Translations under genes and position numbers: made by a program | The notes under the pieces: model-generated | Told to the model about the DNA's origin: nothing | Seen by the model: the letters and a program-made list of their open reading frames with translations, nothing else | The model's database searches: none | Shown here: positions 17,747 to 26,213 of the stretch, piece by piece | Layout of the letters: every line of letters begins with the position of its first letter | How positions within the stretch are numbered: the stretch's first letter is position 1 | From: CBDAPI01 sp964565865 | GTDB lineage: Bacteria > Acidobacteriota > UBA6911 > RPQK01 > CBDAPI01 | Length of the DNA: 64,000 bases | Reading direction: 5' to 3' | Assembly: GCA_964565865.1 (NCBI GenBank) | Contig: CAZMGM010000010.1 | Span: 1-64,000, forward strand

Positions 17747-18790
17747 ATGATTTTTCGTCGCAAGAAGAGATTGACGGAACTCGTTGACTGCGCGGGCTGA
17801 GCTTCAAAGCTGGCACCGGGAGTGCTGCAAAAAGCTCTGAAGGATCTGCCTGGGACATTGGACGCCGATGTGCTGGTTGGCTTCGAAACTGCCGACGACG
17901 CCGGCGTGTATCGAATTGACGAAGAGCGGGCCCTTGTTCAGAGTGTCGATTTCTTCACGCCCATCGTCGACGACCCGTTTGTCTACGGCCAGATCGCTGC
18001 GGCCAATGCCCTGAGCGATATTTATGCCATGGGAGGGACGCCCCGCTTCGCTCTTTCCATTGTCGGATTTCCCGAGGACGACCTCGACGTGGAGACGCTT
18101 CGCCAGATTCTCAGGGGTGGCGCAGAGAAGATGCGTGAAGCCGGAGTCCCCGTCATAGGCGGGCATTCCGTCAAAGATCCCGAAATGAAGTTTGGCTATG
18201 TGGTTACAGGGCTGGCTCATCCGGAGCGGCTCTACCTCAACCGGGGGCTGCTCCCCGGGGATTCCCTGATTCTCACCAAGCCGATTGGTACCGGAATCAT
18301 CGCAACAGCAATCAAATATGGGAAATGCCCCGAGGAAGCCCTCAGGGAAGCGACGCAATGGATGCTGACTCTTAATCGAGACGCCGCGTTTCATTTGGGA
18401 GGTTCCGAAGTCCACGCGGTGACCGACGTCACGGGTTTTGGCTTGCTTGGACATGCTTTCGAGATGGCGATCGCAAGTGGGGTGTGTCTCGAGATAGAGG
18501 CAGCCGAAGTACCCCTGCTCACGGGTGTAGAGCGACTGGCCCAGCGCGGGCTACTTCCCGGAGGGATTGAATCAAACAGACACTACCTGGGTGGAGCGGT
18601 TCAGTGGGGAAACACCCGGTCCCTGATCCAGAAAATCCTTCTCGACCCACAAACGTCTGGAGGCCTTCTCATCGGTCTGCCCCCGAATGAGGCGTCCCGT
18701 CTCCTGGAAAAGCTGGCGGCCGCGCAGGTCTTCGGACAATGCATCGGTGCGGTCGTGAATCGGTCCACTCACTACCTTTCAGTTCAATAA
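17747..18790 (+). CDS. selD: Selenide, water dikinase SelD, itself a selenoprotein (UGA at codon 18)
   Basis: SelD makes selenophosphate from selenide and ATP, the selenium donor for tRNA-Sec and selenouridine. Conventional calling starts at the GTG at 17822, but the frame is open upstream to an ATG at 17747 if the TGA at 17798-17800 is decoded as selenocysteine. The peptide around it, DCAG-Sec-ASKLAPGVL, aligns with the family active-site loop, where this position is Cys or Sec. With this start the protein is 347 residues, the usual SelD length. GMGGTPRFALS-type and GGHSVKDPE blocks follow. A hairpin begins right at the UGA, as expected for a bacterial SECIS. mutY follows 12 bases downstream. 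tRNA-Sec is encoded at 7448. Confidence 0.95.
17798..17837 (+). promoter_or_regulatory. Bacterial SECIS element of selD
   Basis: Directly at the UGA, GAGCTT (17799-17804) pairs with AAGCTC (17832-17837). Inside, GC pairs with GC and GCAC with GTGC around a CGGGA apical loop. SelB reads such a hairpin to insert selenocysteine. The folding was done by eye only. Confidence 0.7.
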
Positions 18791-18802
18791 GGCGTCCCGC
18801 TC

Positions 18803-19903
18803 GTGAGTCGCGAAAAACCCCGAACCATCCGCCTGCCGGTCTCCGGCTCCCGCTTTGTAGAGCAGCTTCTGACATGGTACGAGGGGGCCAAGCGGGATCT
18901 TCCCTGGAGAGGTCAGTCCGACGCATATCGGATCTGGCTGGCCGAGACCATGTTGCAACAAACCCGGATTGCGACGATGCTGCCCTACTATCGACGCTTT
19001 ATCGGGCTGTTTCCGACGGTTCAGGATCTGGCCCGGGCCGAGCGGGAGCAGGTGGTGGGTGCGTGGTCCGGGCTCGGCTATTACCGGAGAGCCGAGAATC
19101 TGTGGAGGGCCTCGCGCGTTATCTGCCGGGAACACGGGGGTCAGTTCCCAGCTGAGCGCAAAGCAGCATTGGCTCTGCCGGGGGTCGGCGTCTACACTGC
19201 AGGTGCCGTGCTTTCCATCGCGTATGGTCTTCCTGAGGCAATTCTAGATGGTAATGTAAGACGAGTTCTGGCGCGCCTCCTTTGCATTGACGAGGTAAAC
19301 GCTGAAGTGAAAAGAAATTTTCAGAGGTTGCTCGACAACCTTGTCAGGACTCCTGCGGTCGCGCGTCGCGTTGAGAGCTTCAATCAGGCTCTCATGGAGC
19401 TGGGAGCCCTGGTCTGCACACCCCGTAGCCCCAGCTGCAAGGACTGCCCTTTTCAACAGTGTTGCCGGGGCCGGCAGGCAGGTGTCCAGGAAGAAATTCC
19501 CACCCCTAGAAAAAAGCGGCCAACCGAGCAGCACCGCTTTATCAGTGCCATTGTTCTGGACGAAAGGGCGAGAGCACTCCTCGCCAGGAACCATAAGGGG
19601 CCGTACTTGCAGGGATTGTGGGAATTCCCAAAGGTCAAATCAGGACCGAGCGGGTTGTACGAGTCGTTTCTTTCCGAGCACCAGCTGCATCTTCGCCCCG
19701 TTGGCCAATTGGAAGAGATTAGGCATCAAGTCACATATCGAAAACTGAGGTTCGAACCCGTTGTCTGTGAGCTTCTCGAGCCCCACGGGGATCGCCCGGG
19801 ATGGATGTGGGCGGATCCGTACCGAATTTCAATTCCGACCTCCAGTTATGTCCAGAAGATCTGGCAACGATATTGCTCGTGGGCAGCCACCGAGATAGGC
19901 TGA
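18803..19903 (+). CDS. mutY: A/G-specific adenine DNA glycosylase MutY
   Basis: MutY removes adenine mispaired with 8-oxoguanine. The 366-residue protein has the catalytic region WLAETMLQQTR, the helix-hairpin-helix LPGVGVYTAGAV with the catalytic aspartate in LDGNVRR, and an iron-sulfur cluster motif of C-x6-C-x2-C-x5-C type near residues 207-223. The C-terminal third is the NUDIX-like domain that recognises 8-oxoG (LWEFPKVK). It follows selD by 12 bases and is probably co-transcribed. The start is GTG at 18803. Confidence 0.93.
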   Translation: MSREKPRTIRLPVSGSRFVEQLLTWYEGAKRDLPWRGQSDAYRIWLAETMLQQTRIATMLPYYRRFIGLFPTVQDLARAEREQVVGAWSGLGYYRRAENLWRASRVICREHGGQFPAERKAALALPGVGVYTAGAVLSIAYGLPEAILDGNVRRVLARLLCIDEVNAEVKRNFQRLLDNLVRTPAVARRVESFNQALMELGALVCTPRSPSCKDCPFQQCCRGRQAGVQEEIPTPRKKRPTEQHRFISAIVLDERARALLARNHKGPYLQGLWEFPKVKSGPSGLYESFLSEHQLHLRPVGQLEEIRHQVTYRKLRFEPVVCELLEPHGDRPGWMWADPYRISIPTSSYVQKIWQRYCSWAATEIG

Positions 19904-19970
19904 AAACGACGCTGGAGGTCGGGATCGCTGGCATCTCCAGGCGTGCGCTCAGCGCCGACCCGGGAAAGGC

Positions 19971-19976
19971 TATAAT
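19971..19976 (+). promoter_or_regulatory. -10 box of the esterase gene, leaderless spacing
   Basis: A perfect TATAAT ends 6 bases before the ATG at 19983, the same geometry as selD. No ribosome binding site or clear -35 box is seen. Confidence 0.45.
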
Positions 19977-19982
19977 CGCTGT

Positions 19983-20936
19983 ATGTCGGCATGCTGCAGA
20001 GCAGCTTTAGTTGCGCTTGTGCCGGTTCTTACCTGGGTGCCGGCCGTGGGTCAGGGATGCAGTCTCCCACGAAGAATTGCCGACCCCCAGACCATTGAGC
20101 TGCCCTCGGGTTCCCGAGTCGAGTTTCACACATTTCGTTCCAGGTCGCTGAAGAAGGACCTGGGGTACAGCGTGTTCCTGCCAGCCAGCTATGATTCGAA
20201 GGGAACCACGTATCCCGTAGTTTACTTTCTACACGGGATGAACAATGACCACACAAGCTGGTGTGCTAGTCGCTATGGGAATCTGCCGGAGATTGTGGAC
20301 GAAACAATCCGCGAACAGCACCTTCCTGAGTTCGTCATGCTGCATCCCTCTGGAGAGCAGGGATACTATACGGACAGTGCCGACGGCAAGGCTCTGTACG
20401 AGCGTGCCTTCCAAGATGATTTCATCACCGCTATGGAGAGCAGGTATCGCATTCGGAGTGATCCGCAGGGTCGTGCTATCGGTGGAACCTCTATGGGCGG
20501 TTACGGAGCACTCAAACTGGCCTTCAAGCATTCTCATTTTTACTCTGCGGTAGCAGCCGGCTCGCCAATCGTGCTGGTAGGCGACGACCCGGCGCAATTG
20601 CTGGGTGGTGAAGATTCGCGACGCTCTCAACTCTTTTCCCAACTGCTCCACAAAGTCTACGGAAACCCCGTCGATGAGCGGCACTGGCAAAAGAACCGCC
20701 TGGCAAATCTGGTCAGCGGAAATCTGAACGGGTTACGGGTGATGGTGCTGTACGGAACTGCGGATCGGTACAATGGTGTCATTCCAATGGAAGACGGCAT
20801 TCGCCACCTGGGCGGGATAATGGAGTCCCGGAACGTCGACTACGAGCTCCACATATACGATGAAGAGCCCCACGGCTGGGGGTTGGTAATGGCCCACCTG
20901 CCCCAGATTCTGGAATTTTTGTCCAGCAGCTTTTAG
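19983..20936 (+). CDS. Secreted esterase D/antigen 85-like alpha/beta hydrolase
   Basis: The 317-residue protein has an N-terminal hydrophobic signal ending near the AVGQG segment, so it is probably exported. It then shows the esterase family layout: YPVVYFLHGMNNDHTSW for the oxyanion region, GGTSMGGYGALKLA with the nucleophile serine, and a late EEPHGWG giving the histidine. The family includes S-formylglutathione hydrolase, feruloyl esterases and trehalose/mycolyl esterases; export favours an extracellular ester substrate. It stands alone after mutY and is convergent with the 2-oxoacid dehydrogenase genes. Confidence 0.82.
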   Translation: MSACCRAALVALVPVLTWVPAVGQGCSLPRRIADPQTIELPSGSRVEFHTFRSRSLKKDLGYSVFLPASYDSKGTTYPVVYFLHGMNNDHTSWCASRYGNLPEIVDETIREQHLPEFVMLHPSGEQGYYTDSADGKALYERAFQDDFITAMESRYRIRSDPQGRAIGGTSMGGYGALKLAFKHSHFYSAVAAGSPIVLVGDDPAQLLGGEDSRRSQLFSQLLHKVYGNPVDERHWQKNRLANLVSGNLNGLRVMVLYGTADRYNGVIPMEDGIRHLGGIMESRNVDYELHIYDEEPHGWGLVMAHLPQILEFLSSSF

Positions 20937-21114
20937 ACGGAACAAGCGAGAGTCGGTTGCCGGCCCAGAAATTCTTGCCCCGACGCTTGTTACACGCTTC
21001 CGCTTGCGGGCCTGGACCATACCCCTTATCGGAAGAAGACCCCCCTGCTGCGAAGACCCATGAAAAATACTTTGAGGTGGTTTCCAGCTGGGGGAGGATA
21101 GGAGACAAGAGATT

Positions 21115-22296
21115 CTAGTTTATGGACAGGAGGCCGGGATTCTCTAGGTAGGAGATAACGTCTCCAAGAAAAGCTGCCCCCACAATACCGTCGACGACCC
21201 GGTGGTCGAGTGAAAGGCTCAGGTTCATCATGTGTCTTACCACCACTTCCCCATCCCGGACCACCGGACGCTCCTCGATCTTGTGAACTGCTAGGATTGC
21301 GACTTCTGGATAGTTGATGATCGGTGTTGCCAGAACCCCTCCTAGGGAACCCAAGCTGGTGATTGTGAAGGTTCCGTCGCGCAGGTCCTCGACTCTGATC
21401 GTTCCCTCCCGGGCCTGCTGGGCCAGGGATCGAATCACCTTAGAGATCTCGAGAACATTTTTTTTGTCAGCTTTTTTGACCACCGGGACAACCAGTCCTT
21501 CCCGAGTGGCGGTGGCCACGCCAATGTTCAAGGAACGCTGGAATCGAATCAGCTTTTTTTCCTCGTCCAGAGTGGAATTAAGGAGGGGATGTTTCTTGAG
21601 TCCCGCTGCACAGGCTTTGATGATGAAGGGAAGGTAGTGGATATCGTGTCCGTCGTGGTGGCGTCTGAACTCGGAGCGCAGGTGCACAAGAAAAGTTGCG
21701 TCTACTTCTTCCACATACGTATAGTGCGGAGCAAATCTTTTGGCAGCTAGAAGATGATCCCCGATTTTCTTACGGACTCCCCGGTAGGGTATCGAGTCCG
21801 CCGCACCGCCGCACTCCCCAGGACTATTCGGTTTTTGACCCATGGCACACTCAACATCCTGTCGCGTGATCCTGCCCTCGGTGCCGGTTCCGTGAAAGCC
21901 GGCCAGATCGACTCCCATTTCTCGGGCGAAGCGCCTCACCGCCGGGGTGGCCAGGTTCTTGCCCTGTTTCTGGCCGCGAACTGGAACCTGTTCAATGCGT
22001 GTTCGGACCTCTTCCGCTTCAACCCCGGAAGCGGAAGAGGCATGGCCCGGACCACCCCCCTCAGCGGCGATGACGACGAGCGTCGCGCCCACGGCGATGA
22101 TGTCGCCCTCACTGCCTATTGTTTCCAGCACTTCACCTTTGACCGGTGAAGGGATTTCGATGGTGGCCTTGTCCGTCATTACCTCGACCATTGGCTGGTC
22201 CTCTTCTAGCTGGTCACCGCCCTGGATCAGCCAGTGGATAATCTCACCTTCGATCACTCCTTCACCAATATCGGGAAGCTTGAATTCGTACGGCAT
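21115..22296 (-). CDS. Dihydrolipoamide acyltransferase, E2 of a 2-oxoacid dehydrogenase complex
   Basis: E2 transfers the acyl group from lipoamide to CoA. The 393-residue protein starts with MPYEFKLPDIGEG, with the lipoylated lysine K43 in the TDKA motif. It continues through a flexible linker to the E1/E3-binding domain (ATPAVRRFAREMGVDL) and ends with the catalytic domain containing DHRVVDG. I chose the ATG at 22296; a TTG at 22311 would overlap the E1 beta stop. It is the last gene of the E1 alpha-E1 beta-E2 unit. Sequence alone does not decide between pyruvate and branched-chain oxoacid as substrate, and no E3 gene is in the window. Confidence 0.92.
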   Translation of the reverse strand: MPYEFKLPDIGEGVIEGEIIHWLIQGGDQLEEDQPMVEVMTDKATIEIPSPVKGEVLETIGSEGDIIAVGATLVVIAAEGGGPGHASSASGVEAEEVRTRIEQVPVRGQKQGKNLATPAVRRFAREMGVDLAGFHGTGTEGRITRQDVECAMGQKPNSPGECGGAADSIPYRGVRKKIGDHLLAAKRFAPHYTYVEEVDATFLVHLRSEFRRHHDGHDIHYLPFIIKACAAGLKKHPLLNSTLDEEKKLIRFQRSLNIGVATATREGLVVPVVKKADKKNVLEISKVIRSLAQQAREGTIRVEDLRDGTFTITSLGSLGGVLATPIINYPEVAILAVHKIEERPVVRDGEVVVRHMMNLSLSLDHRVVDGIVGAAFLGDVISYLENPGLLSIN

Positions 22297-22307
22297 GGGA
22301 ACACGAT

Positions 22308-23285
22308 TCAAAATGCAAGACTGTCCCGGGCGGCACTCAAGATCCGCGCCGGGGTCGGCAGGTAGTCTTCCTCAAGGGCATAGGGGAAGGGGGTGTCGAA
22401 ACCGGTAACACGGTATACGGGGGCTTCCAGGTGCAGGAGCACCTTTTCAGTAATCGTGGCAGCCAGCTCGGCCCCGAACCCACAGGTCCTGGGGGCTTCA
22501 TGGGTGATGATCGCGCGGCCGGTCTTTTTTACCGACGCCAGCAGGGTCTGGACATCATATGGGACCAGAGTCCTGAGGTCGATCACTTCAATGGCCGCCC
22601 CCAGAAGTTCCTCTGCCCGCTCCGCCGCCGCCATCGACACCGGCACCATGGCTCCGTAGCAGATCAGCGTTAAATCGGTTCCGCTCCGAACGACTTTGGC
22701 TGTTCCAAGCTCGATTTTGTAAGCCTCCTCGGGAACTTCTCCCTGGGCCGAACGATAGAGCTTTTTCGGCTCCATGAATAAAACCGGATTGTCGTCGCGG
22801 ATAGAAGCTGCTAGCAGTCCTTTTGCCTCGTAAGGATTAGAGGGAATCACGACCTTTAGTCCGGGAGTGTGGGCAAAGTAGGCCTCGGGGCTTTGCGAGT
22901 GGTAATGCCCACCTCGGATACCTCCGCCGTAAGGAGTTCGGATCACCATGGGGCAGGCCATTTGACCACCGGAGCGATAGCGTAGCTTGGAGACCTCGTT
23001 CACGATCTGATCAAAGGCGGGATAGATGAAGTCTGCAAACTGGACTTCGGGAACAGGCCGAAGGCCGTAGATGGCCATGCCCACCGCGGCTCCCACGATA
23101 CCGTTTTCGGATAGCGGTGTGTCAAAAACACGCTGGTCCCCGAACTCGTTCTGCAGATTGGCTGTTGCCCGAAAGACACCCCCAAATTGCCCGACGTCTT
23201 CTCCGAAGACGACAACTTTCTGATCGCGCTGAAGCTCGCAGCGCAACCCCGAGTTCACGGCCTGGATGATATTCATTCGTGGCAT
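22308..23285 (-). CDS. 2-oxoacid dehydrogenase E1 component, beta subunit
   Basis: This 325-residue transketolase-like protein pairs with the alpha subunit encoded just upstream to decarboxylate a 2-oxoacid using thiamine diphosphate. Family blocks include VFGEDVGQFGGVFRAT near the N-terminus, FDTPLSENGIVGAAVGMA with its catalytic glutamate, and QMACPMVIRTPYGGG. The C-terminal domain carries THEAPRTCGFGAE. It starts 9 bases after the alpha gene stop. It is complete and normal in length. Confidence 0.93.
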   Translation of the reverse strand: MPRMNIIQAVNSGLRCELQRDQKVVVFGEDVGQFGGVFRATANLQNEFGDQRVFDTPLSENGIVGAAVGMAIYGLRPVPEVQFADFIYPAFDQIVNEVSKLRYRSGGQMACPMVIRTPYGGGIRGGHYHSQSPEAYFAHTPGLKVVIPSNPYEAKGLLAASIRDDNPVLFMEPKKLYRSAQGEVPEEAYKIELGTAKVVRSGTDLTLICYGAMVPVSMAAAERAEELLGAAIEVIDLRTLVPYDVQTLLASVKKTGRAIITHEAPRTCGFGAELAATITEKVLLHLEAPVYRVTGFDTPFPYALEEDYLPTPARILSAARDSLAF

Positions 23286-23294
23286 GTCAGGGAC

Positions 23295-24395
23295 TCAAAC
23301 TTGCTGTTTCACGGTCAATGGTTGCTTGGTGTTCCGCAACTCTGCCCATTGCTCTTGAAGGTGCCAAGGAATCTCATCGTAAACATCGGAAAACAAACTC
23401 TCCAGCTTGGGCGGGGAGACAGCCTCGGCTTTGCGGAGTGCCGCAAGAATTCGGTCGCGTGTTTCGGCCTCCAGGTTGTGGTCCTCGTTTTCGCTCCACA
23501 CGCCCTCGCGGATGAGGTAGGCCCGGAGCCGTTTCAGCGGGTCCTGCTGTGCCCAGGCCTGGACTTCCTCTTCCGGTCGATATGCCCTTGGATCATCTGA
23601 AGTCGAGTGCCCTCTCATTCGATAAGTGACTGCCTCGACCAAGGTCGGTCCCTTGCCTTTTCGGGCCCTCTCTGCGGCATTCCGAGTCTCCCGGTAGACT
23701 GCCAGGAAGTCGTTACCATCCACGCGGACCCCGTTGAACCCGTATGCCGCTGCTTTTGCTGAAAGGGACGCGGCGGCAGTCTGCCTTTCTACTGGGACCG
23801 AAATGGCCCACTGGTTGTTCCGGCACAAAAACACCACGGGAGCCTTCATGGCTCCAGCGAAGTTGGCAGCAGCGTGAAAGTCGCCTGTAGAGGTAGCCCC
23901 GTCACCAAAATAGACCAGAACTACGTCCGGCTTACCGGTGATTTTGGCAGCGATCGCCACACCGGTCGCATGAGGGATCTGTGTTCCAACGGGGCTGGAG
24001 ACCGAAGAGTAACAGAGTAGGGGAAGCGCGTAGTGATTGGGCATTTGACGACCCTTGCTTGCATCCTCACTGGTCCCGAAGAGTTGACTGCAAAGGTCCT
24101 GGATCGAAAAGCCCCTGAGCAAGGCGGCTCCCAGTTCCCGGTAACAAGGGAATATCCAATCACTGGATTGCAGAGCCGCCGCGCTTCCGATGATGGCCGC
24201 TTCTTCGCCGATCGAGGCCACATAGAAACCGATTCGGCCTTGGCGTTGGAGGGTGATCATGCGCTCATCAATGCGGCGATTGAGCACCATCAGGCGATAC
24301 ATTTCGACCAGTCGTTCCCTGCCGAGTCCGGGGAGATCGGCATCATCTTGGACTATTCCTTCAGCGTCCAGAATCTGGAGCATTGGTGTAGTCAT
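23295..24395 (-). CDS. 2-oxoacid dehydrogenase E1 component, alpha subunit
   Basis: This 366-residue protein carries the thiamine diphosphate motif, seen as GDGATSTGDFHAAANFA followed by NNQWAISVP. YRMRGHSTSDDPRAYR is the phosphorylation-loop region conserved in E1 alpha. It resembles the actinobacterial and thermophile PdhA/BkdA type rather than single-chain AceE. It starts the E1 alpha-E1 beta-E2 operon. TATAAT on the minus strand (24403-24408) ends 7 bases before the ATG, so the transcript may be leaderless. Confidence 0.93.
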   Translation of the reverse strand: MTTPMLQILDAEGIVQDDADLPGLGRERLVEMYRLMVLNRRIDERMITLQRQGRIGFYVASIGEEAAIIGSAAALQSSDWIFPCYRELGAALLRGFSIQDLCSQLFGTSEDASKGRQMPNHYALPLLCYSSVSSPVGTQIPHATGVAIAAKITGKPDVVLVYFGDGATSTGDFHAAANFAGAMKAPVVFLCRNNQWAISVPVERQTAAASLSAKAAAYGFNGVRVDGNDFLAVYRETRNAAERARKGKGPTLVEAVTYRMRGHSTSDDPRAYRPEEEVQAWAQQDPLKRLRAYLIREGVWSENEDHNLEAETRDRILAALRKAEAVSPPKLESLFSDVYDEIPWHLQEQWAELRNTKQPLTVKQQV

Positions 24396-24402
24396 GGCCT
24401 GA

Positions 24403-24408
24403 ATTATA
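24403..24408 (-). promoter_or_regulatory. -10 box of the E1 alpha operon, leaderless spacing
   Basis: The minus-strand hexamer TATAAT ends 7 bases before the ATG at 24395. No Shine-Dalgarno sequence lies between them. Confidence 0.4.
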
Positions 24409-25016
24409 TCCCCCTTCCCGCCTTAGTGTAAAAGAAACTGGAGGTATAGGAGGTTCCCTTTGGCCCACCTCGAGTTGCTATTGTTTTTCAAAGAGTTGCT
24501 GGAGAGAGAGAAGGGTAAGGATCAGAATAGCCTTTTCCTGCCAGCGTTTCATCGGCTCCCTTTTTGACGCGCCGTCGGACGAATCCAAGCGGCTCCATTC
24601 CTGCGAGGTTCTTACATTGGGCGGACCGGAAAACCCCGAAAAACCGAAGGCAGTAAAACGATCTGGCCGGCCCAGGGAGGAACGACGACGAACCTTGAAG
24701 ATTCAGTCGGCTGTGTGCGATTCTGGGGCATGGATTTAGACGTGACTCGAACGCTTGCAGTGTTGTTCCCACCTCACCCCCCATTGAAGTGATTGGACTA
24801 CTATCGCAGTGGGAGAACCCTTCCGGGCACCCTGGGGGGGACTACTATCGGCGTAGTGAACAAGTGGCAAATAGCTTGTGGAAAACGGCCGGGGCACCGG
24901 ATTGATAATCTCGATAAATATTCACTGGATACAGATATTTAGCCTATACTAAAACGTGAATGTTAGGGCTCGAACCGAGTCCACATATTTTCTCCGGAAC
25001 TGTGAAAATTCTGTGT
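24409..25016. other. Intergenic region with a short direct repeat (608 bp)
   Basis: I see no convincing gene. GGACTACTATCG occurs at 24795-24806 and again at 24839-24850; the second copy sits inside a small hairpin (CTAC/GTAG). TGTGGAAAA at 24877-24885 fits a loose DnaA box on the minus strand, followed by an AT-rich run at about 24902-24955. A TTCACT/TATACT pair spaced 18 bases near 24923-24952 could be a promoter reading right. Confidence 0.35.
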
Positions 25017-25022
25017 TATGAT
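25017..25022 (+). promoter_or_regulatory. -10 box of the small ORF at 25029, leaderless spacing
   Basis: TATGAT, preceded by TG one base upstream-like sequence TGT, ends 6 bases before the ATG at 25029, the same spacing as at selD and the esterase gene. Confidence 0.35.
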
Positions 25023-25028
25023 ACTGCC

Positions 25029-25313
25029 ATGCGGCTCAGGCGTGCTTCGCGGGGGGGGGAAAGTCGGAAGTTACCAGAGTCAAGATCTGAGAGAAATCTG
25101 GCAGTTGCAATTCTGCGCCAGGCGTGGCACGAAGCCGTGATGGATTTGAGGTCTGTCAAAGAGACTTCAAGAAACGATTACAGGTTGCTCAAGAAGAAGG
25201 CGATTGAGTGGATTAGCACGGATGAGTCCGGGTTTCCTTACTGGTGTAAGCTGGCGGATGTGGACCACCTGGCAGTGAGGCAACGCCTTTGCGACTCGGT
25301 CACCGAGTATTAG
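25029..25313 (+). CDS. Small protein of unknown function (94 aa)
   Basis: I do not recognise a named family with certainty. The protein is charged and helical: a basic start (MRLRRASRGG), a central AWHEAVMDLRSVKETSRNDYRLLKKKAIEWI helix-rich part, and an end with YWCKLADVDHLAVRQRL. The pattern of a helix, an A-x-x-W-I segment and a C-x-x-A-D-x-x-x-V-R end recalls short phage or plasmid proteins in which the last part is a helix-turn-helix-like unit. It could be a transferred gene. The ATG at 25029 is preferred over an earlier start because of the -10-like hexamer just before it. Confidence 0.6.
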   Translation: MRLRRASRGGESRKLPESRSERNLAVAILRQAWHEAVMDLRSVKETSRNDYRLLKKKAIEWISTDESGFPYWCKLADVDHLAVRQRLCDSVTEY

Positions 25314-25516
25314 AGCCCTTGGTTAGAATCCCCCCCAGAGTCGATCGCCGCTTGCTGCTGCTGGCGCTATTGGCCCCCGATGGCTGGACAGGGTGCCCCT
25401 GCTGCTGTGACCAATGACCTCCGGCTCTCCTGGGGTGAGAATTCACGAGGGGATGCGCTAGCAGGCAGCTCCAGGCTGGGGTCTGAGGCCGGGGTATCCG
25501 ATGGAAGGAGCGGCGG

Positions 25517-25756
25517 TCACTTTTCCAGCAGGTTCTTCAACTCCTTGGGTTCGGGAAAGCGTCCTGTTTCCAGTTTCGAGAAGACCAGAGAATCGTCGAG
25601 ACTAACCTCGAAACGCCCTCCCCCGGAAGGAACCAGAGTCAGCGCTGCAAGTTCTTTTCTGTAGTGGGACAGTAGCTCCAGCGCCATCCAGGCGGCTCTT
25701 GCTGTGTACTTTCAATCGTCGCAGTAGATGATTTCGATGCGTTTTCCGGCAAGCAT
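25517..25756 (-). CDS. SelW-like selenoprotein (Rdx family) with UGA at codon 15
   Basis: The minus strand carries an ATG at 25756 with AAGGAG five bases upstream. The frame then reads MLAGKRIEIIYCDD, a TGA at 25712-25714, and KYTARAAWMALELLSHY. The downstream part has LVPSGGGRFEVSLDDSLVFS and KLETGRFPEPKELK. This is the Rdx thioredoxin-like family (SelW, SelT, SelH), and the TGA occupies exactly the position of the second redox residue in its CxxC/CxxU motif, giving C12-D-D-Sec15. The protein has 79 residues, a usual length. A hairpin lies 14 bases after the UGA. selC and selD are present in the window. The terminal stop is also TGA but has no comparable context. It is a redox protein, probably glutathione- or thioredoxin-linked. 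Confidence 0.92.
25680..25697 (-). promoter_or_regulatory. SECIS-like hairpin of the SelW-like gene
   Basis: On the minus strand AGC-C-GCC pairs with GGC-GCT around a TGGAT loop, with one bulged C. The stem begins 14 bases after the UGA, which is within the range used by bacterial SECIS elements. Folded by eye. Confidence 0.55.
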
Positions 25757-25857
25757 AATTCTCCTTGCTGTGCTATGCCAATGATCTGAACTTTCTCGCA
25801 ACCATCCTAGCAGATCGGCTTATACGTTGTTCGGTCCGGCCCATGGGGACGAGAACA

Positions 25858-25887
25858 TTGCTCCGCTCAACCGGGATACCATATAAT
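25858..25887 (+). promoter_or_regulatory. Promoter of tRNA-Asp
   Basis: TTGCTC at 25858-25863 and TATAAT at 25882-25887 are 18 bases apart, 15 bases before the tRNA. This is a good sigma-70 promoter for a stable RNA. Confidence 0.65.
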
Positions 25888-25902
25888 TTGTATTCCCCTG
25901 GT

Positions 25903-25980
25903 GGGGTCGTAGTTCAGTTTGGTTAGAACGCCGGCCTGTCACGCCGGAGGTCGCGAGTTCGAGTCTCGTCGGCCCCGCCA
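25903..25980 (+). tRNA. tRNA-Asp (GUC anticodon)
   Basis: GGGGTCG at the 5' end pairs with CGGCCCC, the anticodon stem CCGGC/GCCGG encloses CTGTCAC with GTC at 25938-25940, and the T arm reads GAGTTCGAGTCTC. The discriminator is G and CCA is encoded. All arms are intact. Confidence 0.97.
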
Positions 25981-26213
25981 CTAACCCCTTGATGTGCGTG
26001 CCTTGATCCAGATTAAATCTTTCCACAGTTCTCGCCACCGAGGAGAATGAAGATCGTCCAGCGCTCATCAGACGGTGGGTGATCAAGGGCAGGTTGGATT
26101 ATAAGAGGAAATGCGGAGCCTGCGCACTTTACGGCTACCAGGTGTACCGCACCATCCTGTTTTTCCACGGAGGCTTTTCAGCGGGAAAAGCGCTGCTCCT
26201 TTTTCTCCAGCCG

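Noticed and set aside
23290..23315. Half parS-like word CTGTTTCACGG
   Set aside because: Only one arm matches and it lies inside the E1 alpha gene end; ParB sites need the palindrome.
24870..24960. Replication origin
   Set aside because: Only one loose DnaA box and one AT-rich run are seen, and dnaA is not in the window. mnmG and parAB indicate origin proximity, not the exact site.
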